From NCBI GenBank assembly GCA_028280405.1, contig JANQLW010000021.1, positions 1 to 64,000 on the forward strand: a DNA stretch of 64,000 nucleotides, read 5' to 3'. The notes beneath the pieces are model-generated. The model did no database searches and was not told the origin of the DNA. It worked only from the letters and a program-made list of their open reading frames with translations. The DNA comes from Bacteroidales bacterium. GTDB taxonomy: Bacteria > Bacteroidota > Bacteroidia > Bacteroidales > GCA-2711565. How positions within the stretch are numbered: the first letter of the stretch is position 1; the number at the start of each line of letters is the position of its first letter. Shown one piece after another: positions 1 to 9,469 of the stretch. The position numbers were made by a program, and so were the translations under genes.

Positions 1-1383
1 ATACCCCGGATTTTGGGTTAGATTTGCATTCACATCAACTTCCGATTGTGGGATGGGATACAAGGCATCTGCCGGCTGCCAGTCTGTTTTTAATGTTCCT
101 AGCACAGCATCAATCCTACCTGTACGTTTCAAGTCCAGCCAACGGTGACCCCACTCGGTAAATAACTCTACAAATCGTTCCTGCTCTATGGCTGCCAGTA
201 GAGAAGCCTGATCGTTTGCCGTTGTGTTTTCCAGACCTGCACGATTGCGAATCACATTCAGGTCGGCTTGTGCTCCAGTAACATTTCCTTGTTGTGCCCT
301 GGCCTCTGCCCGTATCAAATATTGTTCAGCGAGTCTCAGTACCATTGAATATTCTGTAATTGGAACATCCCTGTCTACATTATTATGAATTTTGTATTTA
401 AACGGATAATAATATTCTGTACCGTCGACATCAGATGAAGAGACCCAATTCAGCAGTCGTTTGTCGTCTTCCGATTCAAAAGCCTCTAAAACTTCACCAC
501 TCAACTCCTGTCTTAATAGTGTTGTACTACCGGGAATGATAATAAAAGTCAAGCCTTCAAAGGCATTTTGAATGTCCGGTTTTAATTGCCAAATCGTTTC
601 CTTGCTGTTTCCTAAAAATACATCATTCAGATCGGGCTCAATGCCATAGACCAAATCATTATTTATGACTGTTGAGGCCAGGGATTCAGCTTTATCCCAG
701 TTTTGCAGATATAAATGTGTTCTCGCCAATAACGCGCTTGCCACATATTTATTTACACGGATTTTCTCCTGATTAGCATGACTGTAATCTTCGGGCAATA
801 AATCGATGGCTTCTTCCAAATCCAGAATAATTTGTTCATATACTTCGTCTTTTGGCATTCGCGAAGCAATACGGTTTTCCTGAGGATCTGTTGAAAGAAT
901 CAGCGGAACATCACCGTAGAGGTTCACCAGATAAAAATAGGAGAATGCCCTAATGCATTTAGCCTCTCCGGTCAATTGGGCCTTTAAGGCTTCACTAACG
1001 CCTGAAGAATTGTTTAATCCTTTTAAGGCCGCGTTTGCATAGAAAATGTATTGGTAAAACTTTTGCCAAATGGAATATACGTCACGATTATCCGTTGATA
1101 AGGAATTCGTATTAAATTCAATCCAATATAAATTATTCGTTTGAAGATAATGAAGTTCATCCGAAGAAAAGGAGGATAAATAAGAAATACTTGAACTCGC
1201 TCCACCGGCCGGGCCACTATATACTTCAGTGTACAGACCTATAATTGCCCGTTCGGCAGATTCATCACTGGAAAAAACATCTTCATTGCTTATTTCCGTT
1301 GTGGGTGAACCAACCTCTAAGAATTCTTCACAGGAACAGAATATGATTAAAGAGCTTGTTAAAAAAATCTTTCCTAAAACCAT
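1..1383 (-). CDS. SusD/RagB family nutrient-binding outer membrane lipoprotein (C-terminus truncated by window edge)
   Basis: Manual reverse-strand translation is open from about 1383 to the edge: MVLGKIFLTSSLIIFCSCEEFLEVGSPTTEISNEDVF... with lipobox-like C, FYLVNLYGDVPLIL and LYPIPQSEVDVNANLTQNPGY; follows SusC in the same orientation. Confidence 0.9.
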   Translation of the reverse strand, partial: MVLGKIFLTSSLIIFCSCEEFLEVGSPTTEISNEDVFSSDESAERAIIGLYTEVYSGPAGGASSSISYLSSFSSDELHYLQTNNLYWIEFNTNSLSTDNRDVYSIWQKFYQYIFYANAALKGLNNSSGVSEALKAQLTGEAKCIRAFSYFYLVNLYGDVPLILSTDPQENRIASRMPKDEVYEQIILDLEEAIDLLPEDYSHANQEKIRVNKYVASALLARTHLYLQNWDKAESLASTVINNDLVYGIEPDLNDVFLGNSKETIWQLKPDIQNAFEGLTFIIIPGSTTLLRQELSGEVLEAFESEDDKRLLNWVSSSDVDGTEYYYPFKYKIHNNVDRDVPITEYSMVLRLAEQYLIRAEARAQQGNVTGAQADLNVIRNRAGLENTTANDQASLLAAIEQERFVELFTEWGHRWLDLKRTGRIDAVLGTLKTDWQPADALYPIPQSEVDVNANLTQNPGY

Positions 1384-1489
1384 TGTATACTTATCCTTTC
1401 TTTTTATGAATACCCCCATGCAAGACTTAAGGATATGATGAAAGGTTTTTATATTTTTTTTCATTGTTTTCATTGTTTGAGGTTTTCAA

Positions 1490-4400
1490 TTAAAAAGTTA
1501 ACTCGATCCCGGCCGTTATAGTCCTTAGCGGAGGCAGGCTTAGAGAGGCTCCGGCTCCCGGATCCAATCCCATATAATCAGTAAACGTTAACAGGTTTTG
1601 TCCTTGAATATAAATCCTGAAATCTTTTAGGTTTAATTTTTTCAATAGAACGTTTGAGAATCTGTATGATAATGAAAGGTTGCTTAACCGGATATAAGAC
1701 TGGTCGGTTATGGCCGCATTACTATTTCCCAAAAATCTGTATGTATTGCGAAAGGTGGTATTCGTATACTTCTGTACATCAGCAAGGTCACCGGCTTCCT
1801 GCCAACGGTCAACAACCAGAGCCGGTTGATTGCTTCTTGAACCAGGCCAGCTAAAACTCCTTAAATAACTGAAGCCTTTTTGTTTTACAAACTGAAAGTG
1901 GAAATTCAGCTCAATGTTTTTGTATCGAATAGTATTTTGCAATCCTCCAAAATAGTTTTGACTTACCTCATAAAAGCTACGGTCGTGCTGATAGGATATA
2001 CGATCATCACCATTCATATCTTCAAAAGTGTATAAACCCGTTTCCGGATCAAGACCGGTAGCGGTGAAAAGACGTGAAAGAAAAAGGGATTTCCCTATTT
2101 GGTAAACATTGGAATATCCGGAATTTTCAAAATCAGGAAACGATACTAATTTATTACGGGGTATACTGAGGTTAAAGCCGGAGTTCCATTCAAAATGAGC
2201 AGATTTTATATTGATGGTATGTAACTCAAATTCCCATCCTTTATTTTCGATAATGGCCGGTAAATTAAACGCCAGAGAATGATGTCCCGTAATTACCGGT
2301 AAAGGTAAACCGACCAGTTGATCAGAAGAACGATTTCGATACCAGCTTGTTGAAAATAGTATTCTGTTATCTATAAAACCAAGCTCCAATGCCAGTTCGA
2401 GTTTTTTATTTGTTTCCCAGGAAAAATCATCGTTGGGTAGCCTGCTGGGGATCAATCCTATTTGCTCTTGATAAGTTGATGTTCCCCAGAAGACCCTATA
2501 AGTGTCAAGGTATTGGTAATCCCCAATTTGATCGTTGCCGGTAGTCCCATAGCTGCCCCTTATCTTTCCAAAACTTAAAAAAGGGAAATTTTCCTTGATA
2601 AGATTCTCATTAGAAAAAATCCAGGCTGCTCCCACAGCTCCAAAATTAGCAAAGCGTTTATCAGGCCCAAAACGGCTGGAACCGTCCCTTCTGCCTGTCA
2701 GGTTGAGGATATAGCTGTCTTTCCAATTAAAATTTAAGCGACCGAAAATGGCATTATAGCGATATTTGGAACTAGTAGGAGATATATACAGTAAATCTGC
2801 AGCCTGTGGATTCTTCAGCAGTGCATCACTGGCAAATCCAACACCTTGTATTGTTTCACCTTCATTTGTTGTTTCCTGAAAGCTAGCTCCTGCTAAAAAC
2901 TGTATGCTGCCTTTTCCGATGGTATGGCTATATTCAATTTGCGGTTCGATGATCCATGTCTTTACCCTGTTATCACCAAATAAAGATGAGGCTCTGAATC
3001 TATGTCTAATATCCGGCCTTCTAAAGGCTTTTGGCTCCAGGCTTATTTCTTCGATTTGCGTATCGGTATAGCCCAGATCTGTTTTTGCTTTTAGGTTTTT
3101 CAGAATTTCATAATTCAAGGTCAACTTCGCAATAAACGCAGTGGTTCTTCCTTCGTACTTTTTTACCTGAAGGGCAGCCAGCGGATTCGTAAAAGTATTG
3201 TTTTCCCAATTAATATCCCCGTTTTCATCATAAAGCGCAGGGGCGTTAGGTGGTAAGGTTAGCGCATCTCTTGTAAGGTCTATGCGAGGTAATATGTTTT
3301 TATCACTTGAATAATTCGAGGAAAAGCTTAATCTAAATTTATTATTGTTTGACAAATGATTCAGGTTCATAAAGCCTGTGAATCTTTTGTAATTAAAATC
3401 TCCGGGAAAAACAGTTCCTTCGGTGTAGTAGTTGCTGCTAAGCATAAATTGTGTATTCGCATTTCCACCGGAAACAGAGAGTTGTGTGTTCGTGGTAAAG
3501 GATGCCCCCCCAATGATCTCATCCTGCCAATCGGTATAGCGGTCTTGATCCCAAACCAATAGATCAGGAGCTGAATTTGCGTTTGGTGTACGACCATCAT
3601 TTTCGTATGCCTCCAAACGCATTTCCAGGTATTGCTCCGTATTTAAAAGATCCAGCCTATTTGGAACTTTCGATATTCCACTTGTATGCTTAATAGTAAA
3701 AGTTGTTTTCCCAACTTTTCCTTTCTTTGTTGTTATAAGCACTACACCATTCGAGCCTCTTGAACCGTAAATAGCCGTGGCATCCGCATCTTTTAAGATT
3801 TCAATACTTTCGATAATAGACGGGTCTATACTATTCAGTGGATTTACGTTATTTTCTAAAATACCACTTAATTGCCCTGCAATACTATTTGAAGGATAAG
3901 GCACCCCATCAATAATATAGAGCGGAGAGTTTGCACCAATTTCTCTTCTTATACTATTAATGCCCCGTATTTGAATATCAAAGCCTCCGCCTGGCAGACC
4001 TGTTTTTTGCACAATACTAACACCGGTCATTCTACCTTGAATGGCCTGTAAAGGATTTGCAACGGGTTGTTGTTCTATTTCTTTGGCTGCTACTCTGGAG
4101 ATATTTCCGGTCTTTGTTTTCTCAGTCACCGTATAATATCCTGCATTAATAGTTACCTCCTCCAACTCAGTGGCGGCTTGTTCAAGGCTCACATTAATCG
4201 TAGTTTTGTTGCCCACTTTAATTTCCTGTTTGGCATAACCCACATAAGAAAATACCAATACTGTTTTTGAATCAGGAACTGTAATAGAATACTCTCCATC
4301 TATATTCGTGGTTATACCTTTAAATGTTCCTTTTATCATTACGGTGGCATTGGGCAAGGGTTTGCCTTCGGCGTCGGTTACTTTTCCGGTAATCACAATA

Positions 4401-4777
4401 TCCTCTTCTTTTTGTTCGATCACGATGATATTTTCGATGATTGAATAATTTAAAGGCTGGTTTTTCATACATATATCTAATACATCCTCAAGCGAAGCAT
4501 TAGATACGTTTATATCTACTTTTTTTGCTTGTTTGATCAGCCGTTCGTTGTAGAAAAACTGGTATTCGCTTTGTTTTTCGATTTCACTTAATAGTGTTTC
4601 CAGCCTGGCATTTTTCTGTGAAAGTGTTATTCCCTGGGAATACACTCCGGCCGCCATGCTAAAGTGGCAACATACAATCAATAAAAAGGCGGTTATTTTC
4701 ATGACTCTGATTGTTTGGGTCAATACTCCCTTCTGCCTTAGGCAAAAGGCCTTTTTTTGTGTAAAAAATAAATCCAT
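1490..4777 (-). CDS. SusC/RagA-type TonB-dependent outer membrane transporter with STN domain and CarboxypepD_reg-like domain
   Basis: 1095 aa; STN-like N-terminus (ITLSQKNARLETLLSEIEKQSEYQFFYNERLI), GKVTDAEGKPLPNATVMIKGTFKGITTNIDGEY, plug domain DADATAIYGSRGSNGVVLITTKKGK. Confidence 0.95.
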   Translation of the reverse strand: MDLFFTQKKAFCLRQKGVLTQTIRVMKITAFLLIVCCHFSMAAGVYSQGITLSQKNARLETLLSEIEKQSEYQFFYNERLIKQAKKVDINVSNASLEDVLDICMKNQPLNYSIIENIIVIEQKEEDIVITGKVTDAEGKPLPNATVMIKGTFKGITTNIDGEYSITVPDSKTVLVFSYVGYAKQEIKVGNKTTINVSLEQAATELEEVTINAGYYTVTEKTKTGNISRVAAKEIEQQPVANPLQAIQGRMTGVSIVQKTGLPGGGFDIQIRGINSIRREIGANSPLYIIDGVPYPSNSIAGQLSGILENNVNPLNSIDPSIIESIEILKDADATAIYGSRGSNGVVLITTKKGKVGKTTFTIKHTSGISKVPNRLDLLNTEQYLEMRLEAYENDGRTPNANSAPDLLVWDQDRYTDWQDEIIGGASFTTNTQLSVSGGNANTQFMLSSNYYTEGTVFPGDFNYKRFTGFMNLNHLSNNNKFRLSFSSNYSSDKNILPRIDLTRDALTLPPNAPALYDENGDINWENNTFTNPLAALQVKKYEGRTTAFIAKLTLNYEILKNLKAKTDLGYTDTQIEEISLEPKAFRRPDIRHRFRASSLFGDNRVKTWIIEPQIEYSHTIGKGSIQFLAGASFQETTNEGETIQGVGFASDALLKNPQAADLLYISPTSSKYRYNAIFGRLNFNWKDSYILNLTGRRDGSSRFGPDKRFANFGAVGAAWIFSNENLIKENFPFLSFGKIRGSYGTTGNDQIGDYQYLDTYRVFWGTSTYQEQIGLIPSRLPNDDFSWETNKKLELALELGFIDNRILFSTSWYRNRSSDQLVGLPLPVITGHHSLAFNLPAIIENKGWEFELHTINIKSAHFEWNSGFNLSIPRNKLVSFPDFENSGYSNVYQIGKSLFLSRLFTATGLDPETGLYTFEDMNGDDRISYQHDRSFYEVSQNYFGGLQNTIRYKNIELNFHFQFVKQKGFSYLRSFSWPGSRSNQPALVVDRWQEAGDLADVQKYTNTTFRNTYRFLGNSNAAITDQSYIRLSNLSLSYRFSNVLLKKLNLKDFRIYIQGQNLLTFTDYMGLDPGAGASLSLPPLRTITAGIELTF

Positions 4778-5004
4778 ATATTTGTAAAGTTTTGGTGATA
4801 CAATAAAATAATTTGCTCAAAATTGTGTTATGTTAGCCGAAATATTGGCCGGGTTCCGTCTCCAGCGGAAGCCGGTTTTTTTCTGCTGAATCCGCCGATT
4901 GGCAGAAAAACAGATTTTTTCCGGTTATCATTTATTTTCTATTGGTATCAAGTGTCAGGTATCATCATTGGTCGTTTTTATGTGTTTATTAGTTGTTAAT
5001 TTTC

Positions 5005-5024
5005 ATCCCGATAGCTATCGGGAT
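5005..5024. repeat. Perfect 20-bp palindrome ATCCCGATAGCTATCGGGAT
   Basis: Reads identically on both strands; located after the fecR stop, in the fecR-susC gap. Confidence 0.85.
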
Positions 5025-5029
5025 CGGGA

Positions 5030-6277
5030 TCACTGTATTACCCGTATCTTTCTTCCCTCAATAGCAAAGTGTACTTCGCTCTTTTCCAGAACCTTCAATA
5101 ATTGTGATAAATTCACAGACCGGGATATTTTACCGCTGAAGGTATCGGCTATTGGGGGATCTGCGTAAATCACTTCAATATCATACCAACGTGCTACCTG
5201 GCGCATAATGGCTTTAATGTCCACACTTTTAAAGATGAAAAAACCATCTTTCCAGGCAGTGGCTTCTCCGTCGTCTTCTAAGATCTTAAGTTCATTGTTT
5301 TTGGTTAACTGTGCTTGTTGCCCCGGCTTCAAGATGACGGAGGGACGGGGTGACGAAGAGACTAAGGGACCGGGTAAAGAAACTTCCACACTTCCTTCCA
5401 ATAATGTGGTTTTAATGAAGTTTTCGTTGTCATAGGCATTTATGTTGAAGTGTGTTCCCAGTACACTGACTTCAGCCTTATTATTTATGTTGACGATAAA
5501 GGGTTTTCCCGGATTCTTAGCGACTTCAAAGTAAGCCTCTCCTGTGATGTCCACACGGCGTTCTTTTGATCTGAACGCAGCAGGGAAACTAATGGATGAA
5601 GCAGCATTGAGCCAGACTTTTGTACCATCCGGCAAGTTTAATTGATGCTGGCCCCCACGGGGTGTTGTTAATGTGTTAATTTGTGAAGATTTGAAAATTA
5701 TGGAATCACGCTCAGGGTGGATGGCTTTAGCCAATGAATCACTATATAGCAATTGACCATTATCCAATTTAATAATTTTTGTATTGCCTTGTTGGGCAAA
5801 CTTTCCGGATTGAACATTATCAAGAATAATTTCACGGCCATCTGCTAGTGTAAGGGTTGCTTTATTGCTTCCTGGTGAAACATCGTTCTTGTAACGTATG
5901 GAAACATCAGCAATTTCTGTAATTGATGATTCCGTATCCCGACTTAGGAACCAGTAAACTGCAAAGGATAAACTAAGCCCAACAAATACTGCTGCCGCAA
6001 TTTTTGTCCATACATGGAATTTCCGCCGGGTTTTAAATGGGATGCTTCCTCTTTCATCCCCGCCCATGATCTTCTTGAGCATGCGGTCCCATCTATCCTG
6101 ATCGTATGCTTCCGTTGGAGTGGCTGATTCAAGCATTTCTTTCAAATAGGCTGTCAGTTCATGATCACCTGATTTCCTGATCCAGGTAAACAGTTCAGCT
6201 CTTTCTTCCGGTGAAGCATCTCCGGAAGCATAACGTTGAAGTAAAAATCTGGCCCGATCGGTATTTTTATTTTTCAT
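5030..6277 (-). CDS. FecR family anti-sigma regulator (DUF4974-type C-terminus)
   Basis: 415 aa; LTTPRGGQHQLNLPDGTKVWLNAASSISFPAAF, DITGEAYFEVAKNPGKPFIV, one TM segment; upstream of SusC. Confidence 0.93.
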   Translation of the reverse strand: MKNKNTDRARFLLQRYASGDASPEERAELFTWIRKSGDHELTAYLKEMLESATPTEAYDQDRWDRMLKKIMGGDERGSIPFKTRRKFHVWTKIAAAVFVGLSLSFAVYWFLSRDTESSITEIADVSIRYKNDVSPGSNKATLTLADGREIILDNVQSGKFAQQGNTKIIKLDNGQLLYSDSLAKAIHPERDSIIFKSSQINTLTTPRGGQHQLNLPDGTKVWLNAASSISFPAAFRSKERRVDITGEAYFEVAKNPGKPFIVNINNKAEVSVLGTHFNINAYDNENFIKTTLLEGSVEVSLPGPLVSSSPRPSVILKPGQQAQLTKNNELKILEDDGEATAWKDGFFIFKSVDIKAIMRQVARWYDIEVIYADPPIADTFSGKISRSVNLSQLLKVLEKSEVHFAIEGRKIRVIQ

Positions 6278-6519
6278 TGTTTATTAAGTTTATCCCTTAT
6301 AAGAGGGCAAGGATTTTGAATTATGTGCTATACATATATAGGACTTACCCAAATAGGTGAATGGACTATTGAAGCGAGAAAATATTTTTGTTTTTATGTG
6401 TAATGGGGTGTTTGTTAATGAATAAAAGTATAAGGTTGAGTGTGTTTATGGATTGTGCCGCCGGCCAGAGGTGGCTATCTAGAAAGTCTTTGCAAATCTT
6501 AGCACATAACTTTGCGGTT

Positions 6520-6554
6520 CTTTGCGTAATAACCTAAGTGATTGTTACGCAAAG
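6520..6554. repeat. Inverted repeat CTTTGCGTAATAA / TTGTTACGCAAAG (contains TTACGCAA cores)
   Basis: Arms 6520-6532 and 6542-6554, one mismatch in 13. Confidence 0.85.
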
Positions 6555-6651
6555 CTTCGCAGAGAAAACGCAACGCAGAGCGTAAAACAAAAAATTTTAT
6601 TCATTTCTTTACTTTTTGGACAACCTCCTCGTTAAACAAACCTTGGGGGCA

Positions 6652-6720
6652 CCATCCTTTTTTCTGCAAATCACTACCAAATGTTTAATAATCTTCAAGT
6701 TATTTGTGATTTTAGGATGG
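6652..6720. repeat. Nested imperfect inverted repeat (CCATCCT...AAATCAC...GTGATTT...AGGATGG)
   Basis: CCATCCT 6652-6658 pairs with AGGATGG 6714-6720; AAATCAC 6668-6674 pairs with GTGATTT 6706-6712. Confidence 0.7.
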
Positions 6721-6770
6721 CGTCCCGATTTACCCATATCCACTAATTTTTAATTCATAATAAATACACT

Positions 6771-6811
6771 TTACGCAATTCTTACGCAATCTTTACGCAA
6801 TCTTTACGCAA
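6771..6811. repeat. Four direct repeats of TTACGCAA at exact 11-bp spacing
   Basis: TTACGCAA read at 6771, 6782, 6793 and 6804. Confidence 0.9.
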
Positions 6812-8131
6812 TTATTTTAATTCATAATAAGCTCCGGCTCCTTTAGTTCCCGAGAATTTTAGTATTTCTAATTTGACTAAATATTTTAGGTCTAAAGTTG
6901 CAGTCTCTCTAGATATCTTATTAAGTTTTTGATAATCCTTATTTGTTATTCTTCCATTTTTCTTTACAAATTCAATTGCTTTTACTTGCCTACTGTTAAG
7001 TTCTTTACTATCAGATGTATTAGTTGAGTAAGCATTTTTTAATATTGTAACACTAATGCCTCCATACGCTGTTTCTATTAATGGTTCGGGTAGTCCTGCT
7101 TTTGTACATTCATTAATAATTTTTTGCATTCCCCGGCCCCAAGCCTCAATCAATCCTCCTTTAAAGAAAACTCCTGCAAGTATCGGATTAGGAGGACGAG
7201 ATGAGTGTTTCGTTTTTAAATCTTCAATACTTAAACCTTCCGGTAAAGTACCTTCATTCCAGACGATCAGTTTATCATCGTAAACACTTATTTGTATGGG
7301 AGCTCCCATATAATTACGGTGAACAATTGCATTGAGTATTGTTTCGCGGATTGCTTCATATGGATATTCCCATCCTTCAATACGGTATAAGCCTTTATAA
7401 GAGATCGGAGAAACTAAAAATTTTTTATCAAGCATATCAAGAGTTTTATTGGCTAGCTGAAAGGCATTCCCTTCTACTACTTCCTGAAATTTTAGATCAT
7501 CATCTGATTTTCCGAACCGACCAATTTTTACGAAAGCATTAACGAAAAAACGACAGGGGTTTTTACCAAAAAGTAAAACAGCAGAACGTTTTAGTTGCTT
7601 GATTTCGAGTAATAATAGATTGTTCAGAATTTGTTCAATATCATCTTCATTTTCGATAAAAGGTAAACGTTTGCTAGTTGTTGCTCCTTTCTTAAATGCT
7701 TCAATCGCAATTATATCAATATCGGAAATAGCTGCTCTTTCCTCTATTACATCATCCCATGTTTTACCAGCTTTTTTTAAAAGGAATTCATTAAGCGAAT
7801 TTCCTTTAAGTTCTTGCTTTGTACTTCCACTCCGGTAATGGTATTTCCCTTGATATGAGATGGGGACATTATAAGGCTTTATGTCAATTTCAATAAAGTG
7901 TTTACTTTTAAGTTTTTTTAAATCTACATCACATATGATTCCTAAATGTGTTTGGATTTTATTAGGAATATTGTCCATTAAGCGTTTATAATTATCAATT
8001 CCTACAACTTTACCATCGTCGTTTTTACCAATAATTATTTTACCGCCTTGTGCATTAGCAAATCCACATATCCATTTTAAGTATTCATCTCTCCAAGATG
8101 TTTTGTATTCAGTATTTTGAGATTCTGTCAT
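6812..8131 (-). CDS. ATP-binding protein with AlbA_2 (Schlafen-like) putative DNA-binding domain
   Basis: 439 aa; TEYKTSWRDEYLKWICGFANAQGGKIIIGKNDDGKVVGI (AlbA_2), AIRETILNAIVHRNY (ATPase_c_4 type), C-terminal winged-helix-like region. Confidence 0.9.
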   Translation of the reverse strand: MTESQNTEYKTSWRDEYLKWICGFANAQGGKIIIGKNDDGKVVGIDNYKRLMDNIPNKIQTHLGIICDVDLKKLKSKHFIEIDIKPYNVPISYQGKYHYRSGSTKQELKGNSLNEFLLKKAGKTWDDVIEERAAISDIDIIAIEAFKKGATTSKRLPFIENEDDIEQILNNLLLLEIKQLKRSAVLLFGKNPCRFFVNAFVKIGRFGKSDDDLKFQEVVEGNAFQLANKTLDMLDKKFLVSPISYKGLYRIEGWEYPYEAIRETILNAIVHRNYMGAPIQISVYDDKLIVWNEGTLPEGLSIEDLKTKHSSRPPNPILAGVFFKGGLIEAWGRGMQKIINECTKAGLPEPLIETAYGGISVTILKNAYSTNTSDSKELNSRQVKAIEFVKKNGRITNKDYQKLNKISRETATLDLKYLVKLEILKFSGTKGAGAYYELK

Positions 8132-8375
8132 ATACTCACTTTAATTCATCAGATTGAACAACAAACAATCTGCATAAGCGTGTTTTCTCAATCTGATCTG
8201 TTTTAATATTAATACCAAAACCTTGAATTTGTCCCATTTTTTTAATTGAGTTTGTATTGCAGTATTTCAGAAAGTGAAAACAATCAACCTTATTCAGGCG
8301 TATTGAAACCAATAATCCGATTCTAAAAAAATTAATTACTTTTATCCTCAAGATGTATTCCGTATTAATGCACAG

Positions 8376-8969
8376 ATGAACAGGCTTGAGAATGAAAAAG
8401 AACTATTTGCCTTGATTGCCCGGAGTGATGAAACTGCTTTTACCAAGGTCTTTCATCATTATAACCGGCGATTGTATCCGTTTGTACTGAAGATGCTTAA
8501 ATCGGAATCCCTGGCTGAAGAAATCATACAAAGTATTTTTATCAGGCTTTGGCACAATCGTCATCGCTTAGATCAGGTGGAAGACCCCCGGGCTTATATT
8601 TTTACGATGGCTGCCAACAAGACACGAGACCAGTTGAAAAAGCTTGCCAATGAAAACCGGTTACTAAAGGAAGTAGAACAACAGGTATCCGGAATGATAA
8701 GTAATGAAACGGAAGAGATGATCTTTCTTAAAGAAAGTGAAGCTTTACTTGCCAAGGCTGTGGAAAAACTTCCTGCCCAACGACAAAAAATTTACAGGCT
8801 TAGCCGGGAGGAAGGGAAAAGCTATGATGAAATTGCTAAAGAACTGAATATTTCCGTAAACACGGTCAGGAACCAACTTGTTGAAGCGCTGCGTTATATT
8901 CGTAAGGCCATGCAAAATGCAACAGGCTTTCTTACTGCTTTCATTACTCTTTTCGATAATTCAGCTTAG
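8376..8969 (+). CDS. RNA polymerase ECF sigma-70 factor (Bacteroidetes expansion family)
   Basis: FTKVFHHYNRRLYPFVLKMLKSESLAEEIIQSIFIRLW (region 2) and LPAQRQKIYRLSREEGKSYDEIAKELNISVNTVRNQLVEALRYIR (region 4). Confidence 0.95.
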   Translation: MNRLENEKELFALIARSDETAFTKVFHHYNRRLYPFVLKMLKSESLAEEIIQSIFIRLWHNRHRLDQVEDPRAYIFTMAANKTRDQLKKLANENRLLKEVEQQVSGMISNETEEMIFLKESEALLAKAVEKLPAQRQKIYRLSREEGKSYDEIAKELNISVNTVRNQLVEALRYIRKAMQNATGFLTAFITLFDNSA

Positions 8970-9027
8970 TGTTATTTAGAAAAATTATTTATAGTTTTAC
9001 AATCGCATATATAAAACCATAGTTTAT

Positions 9028-9414
9028 ATGAATTACTACTTAAATAAGAATATAAGTTTACCCTTTGAAGCTGTGAAGGAAAAACTGACCGAGAATTTAA
9101 AAGAACAGGGTTTTGGAATCATTACGGAAATAGATATTAAATCTACCTTAAAGGAAAAAATAAATGTAGAATTTAAAAGATACCATATCCTGGGAGCCTG
9201 TAATCCTCATTTTGCACACAATGCATTAATGATGGAGGAAAAATTGGGAGTGTTTTTGCCTTGCAATGTTATTATTGTTGAGCAAGATGATGGAACCGTT
9301 GATGTTAGCACAATGGACATCCAGAGAGTAATACAGATGACCGAGAATGATGAGTTGGAGTTGTTTGCTAAACAAGTTTCGGAAAGAATAGAAGCTGCGA
9401 TTGAAGATTTATAA
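9028..9414 (+). CDS. DUF302 domain-containing protein
   Basis: 128 aa; FKRYHILGACNPHFAHNALMMEEKLGVFLPCNVIIVEQ is DUF302-like. Confidence 0.85.
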   Translation: MNYYLNKNISLPFEAVKEKLTENLKEQGFGIITEIDIKSTLKEKINVEFKRYHILGACNPHFAHNALMMEEKLGVFLPCNVIIVEQDDGTVDVSTMDIQRVIQMTENDELELFAKQVSERIEAAIEDL

Positions 9415-9469
9415 TTTTTTTTAACAACCCATTTGCATTTTTTAAAATTCTGATATCTTCGCAAAGCGA

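Noticed and set aside
1023-1438. ORFs 1023-1217 (-) and 1229-1438 (+)
   Set aside because: Overlap the truncated SusD coding frame on the minus strand, which has clear family motifs
3356-3562. Antisense ORFs inside susC (3356-3562 +, 3367-3600 -, 4067-4270 +, 1654-1854 +)
   Set aside because: They lie fully inside a clear SusC coding frame, show no domain-like composition and are expected by chance
8136-8351. 71-aa minus ORF directly upstream of the AlbA gene
   Set aside because: No recognisable domain; adjacent but could be promoter DNA of divergent genes. Not supported enough to call
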